Source of the DNA: Isoperla grammatica
Lineage: Eukaryota; Arthropoda; Insecta; Plecoptera; Perlodidae
Assembly: GCA_945910005.1 (NCBI GenBank)
Contig: OX246741.1
Span: forward strand, 10,092,669 to 10,156,668
Direction: 5' to 3'
DNA: 64,000 nt
In this document: one piece after another, positions 22,001 to 35,104 of the stretch
How positions within the stretch are numbered: the first letter of the stretch is position 1
Layout: the number at the start of each line of letters is the position of its first letter
Notes under the pieces: model-generated
What the model was told of the DNA's origin: nothing
Databases searched by the model: none
The model's input: the letters and a program-made list of their open reading frames with translations, nothing else
Made by a program: the position numbers and the translations under genes

Positions 22001-25000
22001 TGACTAGGCTGACCAAAAGGGGAATCATTAAACAGAACACTTTCAGGCAGTGCTCAGAGGGGAAACAAAAATGTGGCAGGATGGCAAATAATCTTTAATC
22101 TAGTAAATACTGTCATGTATAGTAGGCCTACTGTGTCTGGTTTTTACTTTTTGTTATTTTTTACTTTCAATTGTTTTAATTTGTCCCTGTAATTACATAA
22201 TATTTTTTTATTTTGACTCATTAGGCCTATTATGGACATAACATAGGGTCTAACTCACACTTGTGTATGTAGATAAATACACACAAGTACAAGTGAGCTA
22301 ATCCTAGTTTTTTTTTTCGCAAGAAACATAAATATGTTATTTGTTTTGTACCCTCGCATAGAGCAGCCTTTTTTAGTGGGGTTTCTGGAAAAAGTATGTA
22401 CATGCTCATGCATAATTTATACATAATAAGCATGTTCACAACAACAATAAAACAAATATTATGCAAATAAGTGAATGACACTTAAAAGATTCACTTTAAA
22501 GATAGAAACAGTCTAAAGGTACAATTGCAAATACAATGTGCATGTGCTTAGGCCTACAGTAAACAAGAATAATTTCAAGATTAACAATAACATATTGGTT
22601 GCAGGTTCGTAGTACATTGGAGTGCGCCTCAAAGCGTGGCCGGCTATTACCAGGAGTCAGGCCGAGCGGGTCGAGACGGCAAGCCGTCGTTCTGTCGGAT
22701 ATACTATTCGAAAAAGGAGAGAAACGCAGTCGACTATCTGCTTAAAATGGACATGAATAAATCAAAACTAAAAGGAAAGAAAGAGAAAGCAAGCAGTGCG
22801 TACAAGAGTTTCGAAAAGATGGTGCAGTATTGCGAACAGGCAAAGTATGTCGGCTAAGCCAACCGTTCACTCTTTAGTGTTTTTCTAGCGTAGCTCGAGT
22901 AGCCGTTGACTATTCTCTTGCTTCAGGTGTCGACACGGAGTGTTTGCAGAGTACTTTGGCGACAATCCTCCGGACTGTCAGAAACGATGCGACGTGTGTC
23001 GGAATCCCGCGGCCGTCGAGAAGTCTATCGAAACATTCTACGAGAAAATTAGCGGCCGCACGAGCATGTACGCCGGAGACGGACTGGATCTGTACGGAGG
23101 GGGAAGGAAGGGACAAGAGAAGTGAGTAGGCCTTCCTGATATCGTCATGAGGTTCTTGTTTCATGGCTTCTAAGTTTTAATTTTTTTATATAGTTTTCGT
23201 ATGGGTAGGCCTACTATAAATGGCACTAAAATGGGACTATGCATTCTAGTGGCAACATAAAATTAACTTGACAGTCAAAGTCTAAAATGGTGTAGACAAT
23301 GTAGGCCTACAGCATATAAGCAGTGCTACATCTCTTGACAGTTCTAGTGGCATCCAAAGATGCAGGCTTGTAAGAAGGGATGCCCATTAATTTAATGTTG
23401 AAATAAATTCTTGATCATCCCATTTAATCAAATTTTCTTTTTACATAAAAATGGTTGCGATCAAAAAATCTTTTCACTTCTGGATTCGTAATTTTCACTT
23501 CTTAAATTGAAAGATTTCCCCCACATGTAGGCCTACTTCTTTCTGTGTGTCACTGGTCGACTGACTAGTCATGAGTCATGCTTGAGTTTCATGTAAGTGT
23601 TCAGTGTAAACAATTGGTTCAATTTCTTGCCGTCGTAATAACCAATGATGAACAGGTGCATCCAGGCAGTAACGTAAATGTCTCTCACAGGGAAGCAGAG
23701 GCTTATTCTTCCGAGGGTAAGCGAGAGGACGAAGCTAAGAGTCAGATGAAATCGCTGATCCAGAAGCAGTTCTCACTGCGGCGTGCTTCCTCGATAACAG
23801 CCGAGCCCGAGGACGACACGGTGTCAGCAAAGTACTCACGCGTGCGAGCCGCTGACAGCACCAAGGTCAAGTACAGCGGACTCACCGTTAGCGTAAGTGT
23901 TACAATGTTGACACAAACTCATCCCCTCAGTCTCCGGTGTTTCATGTTCCGTGCTCATTAAAGTGTTTCATCCGCTCATTTACTGTTTACTATGTATTCC
24001 ATATCAGTGGGCTACTCAGTTCATTAATCTCGTTCAATATCTTTCCCTTCATCTATTTCACTTAGTCGTAATCCTAGTTATGTCGTCCATCCTATGTTGT
24101 TCTTTAACACCACTACGTACATATAAATGATTCTGTTATTGTGTTGCAAACATATAAGTTTTGTTAATGGTAGTAATGTTTCTCACTGACGCTAAATTTC
24201 TTGTTCTGTCGGTGAAAGAATGCATTCATGATAATATCATTAATCACAAAAAATACCCATTGCACTTACACCCCTATAATATTTCATTATTGTCTTTCAA
24301 GTTATGAACACATGATCATCTTTAGATGGAAAGACGATGACAATGCATTTGCTTATTCCAGATGCGGGAGAACTACTTGGCACTTGTAATACAAGCGTTG
24401 ACAATGAATCTCGATCGTTGTGCAGTAGTGGACCCTCCTGAAAATGTTCTCGGCACGGCAGACATCGAGTGCTGCGCTATCGATATCGAGTACAACGCTT
24501 TTACCTCGAACAAGGTGGTCAGTCTGTACCGAAGAGTTCTTGCGAAGGCGGTGAGTGATTAAAACCACTACCGTAGTTAAGTTATCAGAGCACCATTATG
24601 AAATGAAAAGGAATCACTACAAATAACAATAAATTGATTGTCAGTAAATTGATCAGTAAAAAAAATCAGTAAATTGATACTAATTAGGAGATCATTAAAA
24701 CATGTGAGACATTGATGTAGCAACAAACTAAGAATTAAAGTTTAAAATTTAGAAACTATTGTTTTTTATGTTCATGAATTCTTCACACATTCTGAATAGG
24801 GGTCTGTGGGTAGTACTTTTATGGTTTGGATCGGGTCAGGTACGAGTAGTGCAAGTAAGTTTGGATTTTAGGTCGGATTGGGTAATGGCATGTTTCAAGT
24901 GTTTTTTTTTTCTTCCAGTGAAAAGACATTTTTTCAGTGCCTATTATTAGTGTGTAATATTTTAGGGGTCTGTGAGTAGTACTTTTTAGGTTCGGGTTGT

Positions 25001-27429
25001 AAAAATAACTCGGGTATCGGGTTGGGTAGGGGTAACCATATAAATAAAAATGCCTAGGCCTAAAACAAATTTCTAAAAAGGGGAGTGGGGGTGTTTTTTG
25101 TTTTTTTTTGCAAATTTGACACTGACAATATACCGACATGTCTCAAGTGTTCAATTTATTTATAGATATCGAGTATCAAAAAATCCACGGAGGAGATTTC
25201 TCTGGACACCAACCTGAGAGGATTCACTCCACGGCCGTCGTCTAGCGGAACGTTACGCGAAGCAGCGGAAGAGATCCAATCGGCAAAAACAGGCGTCGGA
25301 AAGTCGGATAGTATGAAGATCATTTCTGCTTCGCAACTCCTCGCAATCAGGAGCAAGGAAACTTCCGAAAGCACTCCGACATCAGCAGCCCAGTCCTCGC
25401 AAAGCACCATTCGAACAAAGAAACGGTTCAGTTTAAAAAAGGATAGTCTGCAGCAAAAATCAATGACATCATACTTTACTAAAACAAGTAGCAGTTCTGA
25501 TATTGCTAGTGAAACAACAAACAAGGCCGAAACTTGTGGCGACTCTTTAATACCTGATGATGATGACGTTAATCTTCCAAACAGTCCTACTAATAGTTTT
25601 CCAATCACGTCTGCCAGCCTGGAAAATTGTAAACAATCGCCAGATTGCTCTTCTGATGATACCTGTGATTATAATTTTAAGAAAATAGAACCGTCCTTAC
25701 AAAGAAGTGGCGATGATGGAGAAATATGTGCAGTAAATGGCGAGGAAACGAGAAAGAGGAAACTAGCCCACGTAACGGAGGACTCTAGTAGCGTGGATTC
25801 ACCGTCAGACAACTGCAAGCGACCTCGATTGCCTGACAGGGTCCAATCCTGCATTAGTGTGCCTGATAGTGATGATGAATCGAACTGTGATGAGAGGCTC
25901 CATATTGGTTCAGACACCCGTAGCAGCTCTAATTCAAGCGTAAAACTAAATACAAACACTAAGCAAAGTACAAGTTCAAGCAAACTTCCTGGTAAAATCA
26001 ATTCATCCTATAGAGAAAAATCTATACCGTCTACTATTATCGATACGAAAACAATCTCCAGTGTTAGTAATGCAATTTCTAAGAACAAGGCAACTAAATT
26101 AATTCATATAACGGATAAACATTCTCACGTTGTGAAAGTACACACAAAACACCCTACCGATAATAATGAAGAGAAAATGGTTTCGTCTCAACATCGTTCA
26201 TCTAAATCTTCACATGCAAAGCCTTTGGGTAGGCCTAGATCCACTGCACTCAAACATGCAGACAAAACTATTGATGACGATAAAATACAGAACACATTGT
26301 CTCCCAACATAAACTCCGGCGACAAGTCGAACCCACGTAACAGTATCGGTGCTAGGGAATCTGTAGCAGCAGTGAAGTCAAGTGACATTGAACAGTACAA
26401 AAAGACTGTAGCAAACACCGTCGTGAAATACTTGATGCCGTATTACCAACAAAAGAAGATCGCTTCAAAAGATGTGTTCAAGTTGCTGTGTCGACACATT
26501 TCACATCGGGTGTATGAACGGAAATCAAATGCAGGTGAGTACCGAGTGAAGCTTATTTTATGTTTAAGCTTCCTTCTACTTACTTGTGTACTTTACGAAT
26601 ATTGGATAAGGGACATTGCACAAATTTGTGTATGATTCATTAATGTAGCCTACTACTATTACGACTATTGTTTCCTATAAGGAGCGACAGGTGACTGATC
26701 TCAAAACAAGTTGACCAAAATGTTAATTTATAAGTTCCCTGGTCCATATCTAGAGATGACGTTAGGTAGCAAAATTCGGAGCCGGTTCCAGCTCTTCCTG
26801 GAACGGGGTTACTTGGATCCTGAGATTGTTTCTATCGCCATTTTGTACGCCGTAAACGAACGACTTTCCATTTAAGATTGTTAGAATTAGAAGACATTGT
26901 ATATAACGGCTGTAGGTGAAATACGTGTGATTCACCAACATGCTAGATCGCAACTGACCGATATACAAAGACATTGTATATAACGGCTGTAGGTGAAATA
27001 TGTGTGATTCACCAACATGCTAGATCGCAACTGACCGATATACAAAGACAGTCACGCGTCCGAGGCGAGAAACAAGAGATCCCGTCAACGATTGTGTAGT
27101 GAGTGAGGGATAACAGTCATGTAAGAACCTGTTCTAAACACGGATCTGGGTAATAAGTGGAACCGGGTACCCGAATACCCGATGTCATCCCTACCCTTAA
27201 TATAATATCTTAATCTTAATAAGGATGAAATATCAGCAAGTCTAATTAATGGCATATTTACTATTTTCCAGATAAATCATCCATCCAAAAGACAGTAGTA
27301 GATTTCTTTCGACATCACCCTACTGGGATCATCAACACTGAAGCAGATATCAAAAATAAACGCAAGCCTAAGAGGATTTTAGAAGAGGATTGTGAAAAAC
27401 GTATCAATACAACAGATTCGCTAGGATAA
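19058..27429 (+). CDS. RECQL5: RecQ-family DNA helicase RECQL5, complete
   Basis: Thirteen exons: 19058-19157, 19265-19389, 19512-19676, 20263-20439, 20638-20820, 21163-21268, 21681-21792, 22605-22844, 22927-23121, 23691-23892, 24362-24550, 25166-26534 and 27272-27429. They total 3321 nt in frame (1106 aa; human is 991). Motifs: [12 protein letters not shown] at the N-terminus, Walker A MPTGSGKS (about residues 42-49), DEAH (about 148-151), [31 protein letters not shown], and a zinc-binding module with [12 protein letters not shown] exon (about 536-598) and an SRI domain ([18 protein letters not shown], about 1010-1070) are the two RNA polymerase II-binding elements known for RECQL5. The family unwinds DNA, disrupts RAD51 filaments and restrains transcript elongation. 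The 1369-nt exon 12 is low-complexity and serine-rich, longer than in human. A polyadenylation signal AATAAA lies at 27486. Confidence 0.95.
24797..24993. repeat. direct repeat pair in RECQL5 intron
   Basis: The 30-bp stretch beginning AGGGGTCTGTGGGTAGTAC (about 24797) recurs with a few changes at about 24963, 166 bp downstream. It lies in the intron after the KIX exon and looks like fragments of a decayed repeat. Confidence 0.4.
26751..27193. repeat. possible MITE containing a 77-bp tandem duplication
   Basis: In the last RECQL5 intron. Ends TAGAGATGAC (26751) and GTCATCCCTA (27184) are imperfect inverted copies. Inside, a 77-bp unit starting AGACATTGTATATAACGG is repeated twice head to tail (26892-26968 and 26969-27045) with one visible difference (ACGTG/ATGTG). 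Calling the whole a MITE is tentative; the tandem duplication itself is clear. Confidence 0.5.
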
Positions 27430-30400
27430 GTGAATTTTCAATTTTATATATTTATTTATTATTAGTGTCCTCAATATATTTTACAAATAAAACAAGAGTA
27501 ACAGTATTCTTTCTTTTATAAAATTTTAATGAAGTACATACTATTATCATATAGCTTTATAGGTTGTAAAATTAGTTTACACTTGTGATTCCCATTTCAA
27601 ATGGCATGGTTGACATAGGCTGGCTATTTCAATACACTGGAATATAGTGATTTTGTTTGCCACATTTCATGTCACATAAAATAAACATTCATAACAATAT
27701 ATTATTAATATCTAAAAGATTACAACATGAATCAATCTATCAATATCCTTTTAGGATTGCATCATAAAAGTACATTTATTATATACATATTTATTATTTT
27801 TAACTATTAGGTATATATCAGACATGCCGTAAAATAAATCATGGCATAAATGCACATGATATTTTACAGGTACTCCCACACTTGACAAATCACCGTTTTA
27901 CTCCTGTCACTTAACGCAACGAGTACCAGTCGATTGGTCTCCATTTACCATTTACCAGCATTAAAACTTATTATTAAAACTTATTAAAACTTGATATATC
28001 TGATCAACTACCCTTTTAGATGTAAATGGGATGAATTTTCCATTCATTGGATGTTACATTAATCCAAAAATCAATTATTTAAACTTTACAGTAAAGCCTA
28101 GTGTCAATTTGAGTTTACAAATAGAACTCACTAAAAGCATTCAACATTTATTTCAACATTTGCCAAGTGGTTTTATATGTTGACAGGCCTAGGCTACGTA
28201 GAAAACTACAGCATGGATTTTATTGTATATCCCTTTCAGATATTGTTCAAGTTGAATTGCACAGATTTGCTTTGTTAGATTAGATTGTGATGAACCTTGC
28301 TAGATTTACTAAGTTGGAAACTAGATAGGAATTGTTGTCTATTCAACGGCGACAATTTTCTGCAGCAAAAACATGGGAATGTGTACCAAAAATAAAATCC
28401 ATACTTAGTAGACCACTTGAATGCAGACTGGAAAATTGCAACATTGAGCCTCATTCTTCTACGTCTCAAGCTGCAACACCAATAAAATGCTTGTGATCTA
28501 ACTTCCACATTTCCTTAGTAAGAGAAAAAACTCGGTAAGTATCAAATAGTTTAAACTTCGATAAAAAATTATTATAACATCCAGGAGATGGAATTCTTCG
28601 AGTACATTCATTTTTCAGTTTTACAACAGATCGTATTCAGGTGGAATTACTTGCAAAACGACATTTTAAGAACTTGAGGCTCAATGTGTAAATACAATAC
28701 ATGGATAATTAGGCCTACAAGGTTCGAGCAGTGAAGTCCCGACACTCGTAGAAGAGTATGCTTAACCTGAGATTGAATGTATACATCGACACGAGGCTGA
28801 AATTAGCAACACGTATGTCGTATGGTCAATTTGAGACAGAATGTGACACAAATGAATATGCGTTTTATGACTCGAACAAACAATCATGCCACTTGAATCT
28901 ACAGTTAAGTTCAGGCAAAATGTATTACATTAGTAGAACAAAATGCTTAATTATTTACTATGTTTTAAACAATGTACATCTGATTAAAGTATGTTGAGGT
29001 GTTACCATTATACAATGTAGCATGCATCTACCACTTGGACCTATACCGGTAGCCATGCTCTGGCAAGATTAAAGTGAATACATACACACACCACAGTACT
29101 CAATGGTAAAACCTTGAAGCTGATTTTCCCTTTTGTTCTTACAAAGTGTCTTTCTATTGACAATGATTTTGTGCGATATGTAGAGCGATACAAGAAAGCG
29201 ACTCGGGTAAAAGTCGAGTCGGCATTGTGATGAACTGTGAATGGTTATGCGCACTGGTAACAAGATTGACTAGCATCCACTGCAGCGATGGTATAAAAAA
29301 ATGGTACATAAAATACGAGATTACTCACTCTCTTCGAGAAACTAAGCTAGACTACGCTAGGTACATCTTATTGTAGCATGATACAAATTACAAGCCGCAT
29401 CATATCAACAGTGATTTCTACAGCAAGAAAAACGCTGACTTGGAAATTTCATTTGTAGCTTTTCAAGTCACCTTGTGTTTACTAGTGTTCACTTTGATTT
29501 TTTTGTGGTTTATTATTTGCATTTTTAATTTTTTGTACTTTTTAGTGTTTTCATATGTTGACTGCACTCAGCAGTCAATAATACCTACATTTTTATGTTT
29601 TTTTTGTTACCTTGTGAAGGTCGACAAAGGGAGAATGTCAACAAAATATAAATACACATATTACCTACTAAAGTTCTTTAAAACAAATAATTTAAAAGGA
29701 AAAGAATAAAGCAGAGAAGATTGGTCTATTACACATAATAAAATGCACTTGTATTGAAATAATTAAAATTTAAAAAACATAACAGATAACACTAACTATA
29801 AACAAGGCAATGCTTAGCTCTCCCAATTGTTGATCAATCACATGAAAAACTCTATAAACCTAATCTAAAATTACAGTAAATAAAAGCTTAAATTGAAGGG
29901 ACAGTTATCCCACAGGGGAGCAAACATCCTGATACTACAGAACCTTAGTTTGTTATGTGTAGACCGGTACCAGTGAAACAAGATGCTCACTCCACAGTGG
30001 GCTTTCCTATTAAGATTAATTCATAAAATTCATGTTGGCTATCATATAACTCCTACCTTATCAACAGTAAAGAATGTTGTAGATGTTTAGAAAGGATAGA
30101 TTTAACGCTGAAACCAAGAATTGAATAAATGATCCAAAAAGAAGTCTCTAATTTTGGCTTCAATAGAGGTAACTTATGACGAAAAGGAAGATTGCTATTA
30201 AAATTTTACGTTTTAAGGGTTCTTGGGTTGAACTAAGATCTACTTCACCTCTCGTCCGCATCACTGCAAAGTGCCTTCGTCTACTCGGGAAACAGACATT
30301 TGGCTCGTGCACTCTCCTCAAGAATCAACCATTGTAACCATTTCATAAAATAGAAAAACATATAAGGTAATATCTGACAGTGAATTGACAAATGTCAGGT

Positions 30401-30606
30401 TTATGTGTGATCCAAACTGAAGTCAGTTTCTATAATCATTTACCACAAACCGCCATTTGTCAAGTTCTTGTGAGATTCCCGCAAGAATCCAGAGACTCTG
30501 ATAAGATTTTACCTTGACATGGGTACTATTGAGAAAAGCCACGCGATGGTGCGAGTATTACTTGAAGTGAAGTGGACCTTGATTACTTCTCTTTTGTGGC
30601 GTGGTT
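27430..30606. other. tail-to-tail intergenic region (3' UTRs of RECQL5 and cyclin G)
   Basis: RECQL5 ends at 27429 and the cyclin G stop codon is at 30607, so both 3' UTRs fall here. The RECQL5 poly(A) signal is at 27486-27491. The open frame at 29440-29709 is AT-driven, with no recognisable domain beyond a hydrophobic run. Nothing else is identified. Confidence 0.5.
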
Positions 30607-33551
30607 TTAAGCAGTTTGTAGATCTCGGATGAACTGGGCCGTATCCCCGCCTTTCGTCCATTCGGCGGCGCTCAGCTTGGATCCTTCTGGATTCCACTCC
30701 CCCAGCATTTCCTCCTTCTCCGAGTCACAACTTTCTTCGGAACTCATACTGCCAGACCTGAAGCCAACAAGATGAGCCAACTTTATTTCCTGTTTCCTTG
30801 CCACCCAAGGTTATTATGTAACAATGGAGAAACTAATTACATGATCAACTTTGTGATTAACTGAGCCACAAAAACATATTTCTTTACTGGTGACATCAAG
30901 AACAAAAGTAAACTATGTATCAGGCTCCATCAAACTATCTCTCAGCCAAGGAGAAGTTTTGGGGAGGAGGCTATTTTTACTTGTGGTGTGACACAGCAAA
31001 ATGAATTTGAATTTTGATATTGTAGACTAAAAAAATTACCAATGCTAAGCCCATTAGCACCTAATAATTGTTCTGTTTCCCACTTGGCAAGGAGTAAGTT
31101 AGATTGCGTGTTATGTTGCGTACCTGGTTCTGAGAAGGATCTGCAGCTGTGCGTGCTCGTTGATGGTGGGAAGGGTGGAAGTGAGCTTGTCCGTCGGACG
31201 CAAGTACCGCAGGGTACGCTGGGACAGCCGCCACTGCAGTCGCTGGCGGTGCGGCATCTGGCACTGGGCGTTATATCGGGCCAGCACCGACAACACCACC
31301 TCCTGGCAGCAGAGGTAGCTGCTGTCCGAGATCTGTTCGGGCACACACAGTTCCCGTCACGTTGCTTTCAAGCGAGAGAAACGAGCTTACGAGTACAAAA
31401 CAGTAAGCTAGCAAACCTTGCTCTTGAAAACCTATTTTTAACTCTCTAGTTGTGACTTTGAATATTTCAGATCAATGCATACCATTTGTTTGTTTGAATT
31501 TCAGTGGAAGTCACTAGCCAAATAAAAAAAAAACAATTTTGAGCCCAGCTCATAGCAACAAAGCACACCATAAATGTTATAAATGTCTCCCACTGAAAAT
31601 CAGTTGTTGTAACCATGTAGTTTCATTCAATCGTGTATAACGAGTGTTGCTTACATTGCACAGCTTCTGCAGCTCCGCCCCGAAGGCCGCCAGTCGTCCG
31701 AGCCGCGCGCCGGCCGGGTCCTTGCCCGCGCGCCGTTCGGTCGAGCCCTCGTCCAGCCGAGAGCAGACGAGAACCAACGCCACCTCGCTCGGCCGGAAGT
31801 TGCTGCAGGCCGCGTCGCAGGCCACGATCTCCAGGCAGAGCCGAGCCGTGGGCGCGGCAGACGAGGCGCGGGCGTACGCGCCCGCCACGCCCAGACGCTC
31901 GGCCACCGCCGCGAACAGCGCGTCAAACAGCCGCAGGAAGTCTGGGTGAGACAACGACACACATTTCTGTTAGGAACGCTCGGCACGGTAGTTAAAATTG
32001 GTTTATGCGGTTGCTCCTTGTGTTTGATGACATTCAATATATCCGCTAATCATTATCGTATTGTCTATATTGAAACTTTAAAATACTTGGTCCTAGGTGG
32101 AGAATAATTAAATAAGCTTGGAATATCAATATATTGGTACTGGCTTGGGTCAATGCACTCAACTTTAGTGCAGGCTTATTTCAAGGCTAGAACTTATAGT
32201 TTGAAATACATAAATCCTTTCTAGGCAACCCACATCCATTGGTAGCTTTCATGGGCTATAGGAATCGCAAAGTCACGTGGTACCTTCAAGGCAGGGCTAA
32301 AAAACTGTATAAAATAGCACATGCTCAGCTGACCATGTTGTAGATAATTTTACATGACCCGATGTTAAACTATGCCCAATTTGATTGAAACAAAAATGAT
32401 CCCAAGCGAGATTCGTACCCAGTGGCGTGACTGGTAGCCGTCTCGGGTCGGCCTCCAGTTTCCTCGCAATGATTCCCTCCATGCGGGAGACGTCGCCCAG
32501 AGTGCACTTGCACTGAGATATGGTGACCAGGTCACACGGCTCGGGCTTGGTGATTGGCTGGTGCTGACTTAGGTGCTGCACTGCCAGCTGGAACGCCGCC
32601 ACGGAGATGCACGCCATATGCTTCGGCCGGGCCTGGCAGCAACAAGGTTTTGCATTTACACTTTGCTACAAACTCGGTCATAAGTTGTTAAAGAATAGTA
32701 AAAATATTTAGGAATGTTCACTATTTTGTACAAATACAAACAAACAGTAGGCCTACGTATCACAAAGAACTCCTAGACATAGGCTAACTGCCAAGTGTTC
32801 GTACTTTCTCACCTTCATTTTAGTAAGAAATCTATCCATGACGTTGATAGCAATAAAGAGGACTTCTGATGGTAGATCATACCAAACTTTAAGACAGCGC
32901 AATACATGTGCTGACCCATCACGGATTCCTGCGGTGATGTTATCACTCGGGTTCTGTAAAATAAAATTAAGCTCCATAAACTGTCTGCCTCAATCTGAGG
33001 CAATTTAACGAATCACAAACTTGTCATGCCTAGTGTCACACACAAATCACAAACTTGTCACGCCTAGTGTCACACACAAGAACAAAATAAAATGATCTGA
33101 CATAAAATAACTTGCAAAATAGAATCATAATTAAAGCATCGAGCCTCACAGGTAGGGGCATCACATTTGATGTGTTTGATGGTAGGATTAAGCAGTCTGG
33201 TTTGTGTTGATAGGGGGAGGGGTAGAGACTCTGAGGGCAAATAACCCATCGAACTAAGTTAATACTTTCCTTGTTTCAAGATGGCTGCTGCACTCTGCAC
33301 AAAGAATGCAATCATTCATTATGTAAAATGTTGATGTTTTGAATTTTCTTATAGGTCTATGCACCCCCACCCCCCACAAATCAAAATGGCATTTTATTTG
33401 TAGGCCTAGGCCTTTAAGCCTAAAATGTTGCACCCACCTGGTCAATTGTTGGCAGCTCTAGAAGCGGTTGATAATTTGATTCTATGTTCAGTGCTTCATT
33501 CAACTCAATTATCAACTGGTGGATAGCATCCGGCTGGCCCTTCTGGTCCAT
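30607..33551 (-). CDS. CCNG: cyclin G, complete
   Basis: Six coding exons on the minus strand: 33551-33438, 32953-32813, 32632-32419, 31941-31655, 31332-31124 and 30757-30607. They sum to 1116 nt (371 aa) with matching phases. The cyclin box is clear: residues about 45-85 (VWYDLPSEVLFIAINVMDRF, then LTKMK), then KHMACISVAAFQLAVQHL and ISQCKCTLGDVSRMEGII. The second cyclin fold begins DFLRLFDALF. The C-terminal motif LTSTLPTINEH corresponds to the conserved LPTIPE of vertebrate cyclin G. The final exon adds a serine/acidic tail (SMSSEESCDSEKEEM), more like CCNG2 than CCNG1. Vertebrate cyclins G are atypical, stress/p53-linked cyclins that recruit PP2A B' subunits; the role here is inferred. 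Exon 4 is very GC-rich and alanine-rich. The acceptor before ISDSSYLCC is chosen because an upstream in-frame stop excludes earlier ones. Confidence 0.9.
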
Positions 33552-33689
33552 TCTCGTGATGTCACTTGTAACGGACCCCAGTCACACCTCAAGAATGGCC
33601 AAAAAGAGGCCGTGTTCTGTTACAATAAACAAAATTTGAATTAGCACTTGGGAGGGCACACTTGAACAATGAATGACAATGAAAGGAGG

Positions 33690-33970
33690 CCATGGAGGGG
33701 GTCCAAAAAAGGGTGGCTAGAAAGGTACTGGGCATGAGAAAATGACGGAAAGAGATGGAGTAAAGGTTGGGAATTACGAGAGTGTGACAAGGGTGGGGCA
33801 ATCTGGAGGATAGAAGACGGGATAGACTGGGAAAATGTACAGATGAGGCGAGGAAACAGGAAGGATGGGGGGAGCTGAGCGGGGCCGTGGAGGTGCTAAG
33901 TATAATAGTAGAGGGGATCACGGGTGGAAGTTTGAGAAGAAGAGATGAAGGAAGTATGTAGGAAGGTACT
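33690..33970 (+). pseudogene. degenerate LINE 3' coding relic
   Basis: Plus-strand reading with stops and frame breaks gives EGVQKRVARKVLGM and GWGNLEDRRRDRLGK. These resemble the region downstream of the reverse transcriptase in several non-LTR retrotransposons (a VQRRVGRKLLG-like and LGWRKLEERR-like pair). No intact frame remains. A decayed, 5'-truncated LINE is the best reading but weakly supported. Confidence 0.35.
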
Positions 33971-35073
33971 TGTATTTCATTGCTTCCTGGGTAGAGCTGT
34001 GGTGGAGTGGAATTATCTCATGGAGCAACAGGTGGGGCTAGGCAAAATAAAAGGCTTGTAGAGGGGCTGAAACCCCGGCCATAGGGAAGGTGGAGGAAGA
34101 AAAGAATAGTACCTACAGAGGACGAGGGATTGAGGAACAAAAAACCACCAGCAAGAGATCTAGAAACAAACAATAGTAGTGGCCATTTATATAGAGATGT
34201 AAAACAAAAAACAAAAAATCGTGAAGGTGACACTATGCCTCAGTACCGGTAGTGTTATTACTTTTGCAGACCCTTATTAATTGTTTTGCACCAAGACTGA
34301 TTGGAACTTCATTTTCCAAAATTGCTTGACGTATTATTGATTATTGAAAATGTAAACGGTGAGGCTACTTTAGAGAGCCCTTGTGGCAATGAAGCACAAT
34401 AATAAATGGTAGGCCTATAGATGTCCCACTAGAAATCGGTTCTTGTGAATAGACTATAAAACAAATACAAATTTATTTATTTTATTTTACTAAAGGATTG
34501 AAGATCCAAAAGGTAAATTAGACCCAAGTCTCAGATTTGAACTCAATGCAAGGCTGGCTCAACCTATCCACAAAAACAACACATCTTTTCAAATGTAGGC
34601 CTATAGACCTACCCCAAAGTCGTAGCACACTTTGTTTCTTTCGAGTACCACTATGAGGTCTCATACTACTTACTACAAACTCACTAGACAAAACTAACCC
34701 ATTAGGCCTACTAGTGATGTTAGTTAATGAAAAAAAATTAATTGGGAAAATATCTGGAAACTTTGCAACTGCAAAACAAAGCTTTTGTTGTGTCCTCCAT
34801 CTACAGTTCATAAAAAGTAGGCTATAATTTTTAAATTTTATTTCTGTTAGGCTGTGGCTGTCGACCTGATAAAATAAACAAATTACAAATAGTAAAGTAG
34901 CCTGTGTACTAAGACTAACGTCAACTGATGTTTGAAATTGTGAGTTTGCACCTGTACCATCATGTGAATAGTAAAGCCTGGTATTTTCACTTTCAGCTAC
35001 TACTCTGCAACATATATCTACTCTTTTCAGTTCTACCTTTTTCTAGTTCTAGATTTAGTATAGACTTAGGCCT

Positions 35074-35100
<27 letters not shown>
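35074..35100. repeat. (AG)n microsatellite
   Basis: Thirteen uninterrupted AG dinucleotides, followed by an imperfect TAGACAGAGA. Confidence 0.9.

Positions 35101-35104
<4 letters not shown>

Noticed and set aside
29440..29709. 89-codon hydrophobic frame
   Set aside because: T-rich composition alone yields F/L/I runs; no family features and it lies in the 3' flank of cyclin G.
31577..32037. Long alternative frames (127-128 codons, both strands) over a GC-rich exon
   Set aside because: They are shadows of cyclin G exon 31941-31655, whose GC-rich composition leaves other frames open.
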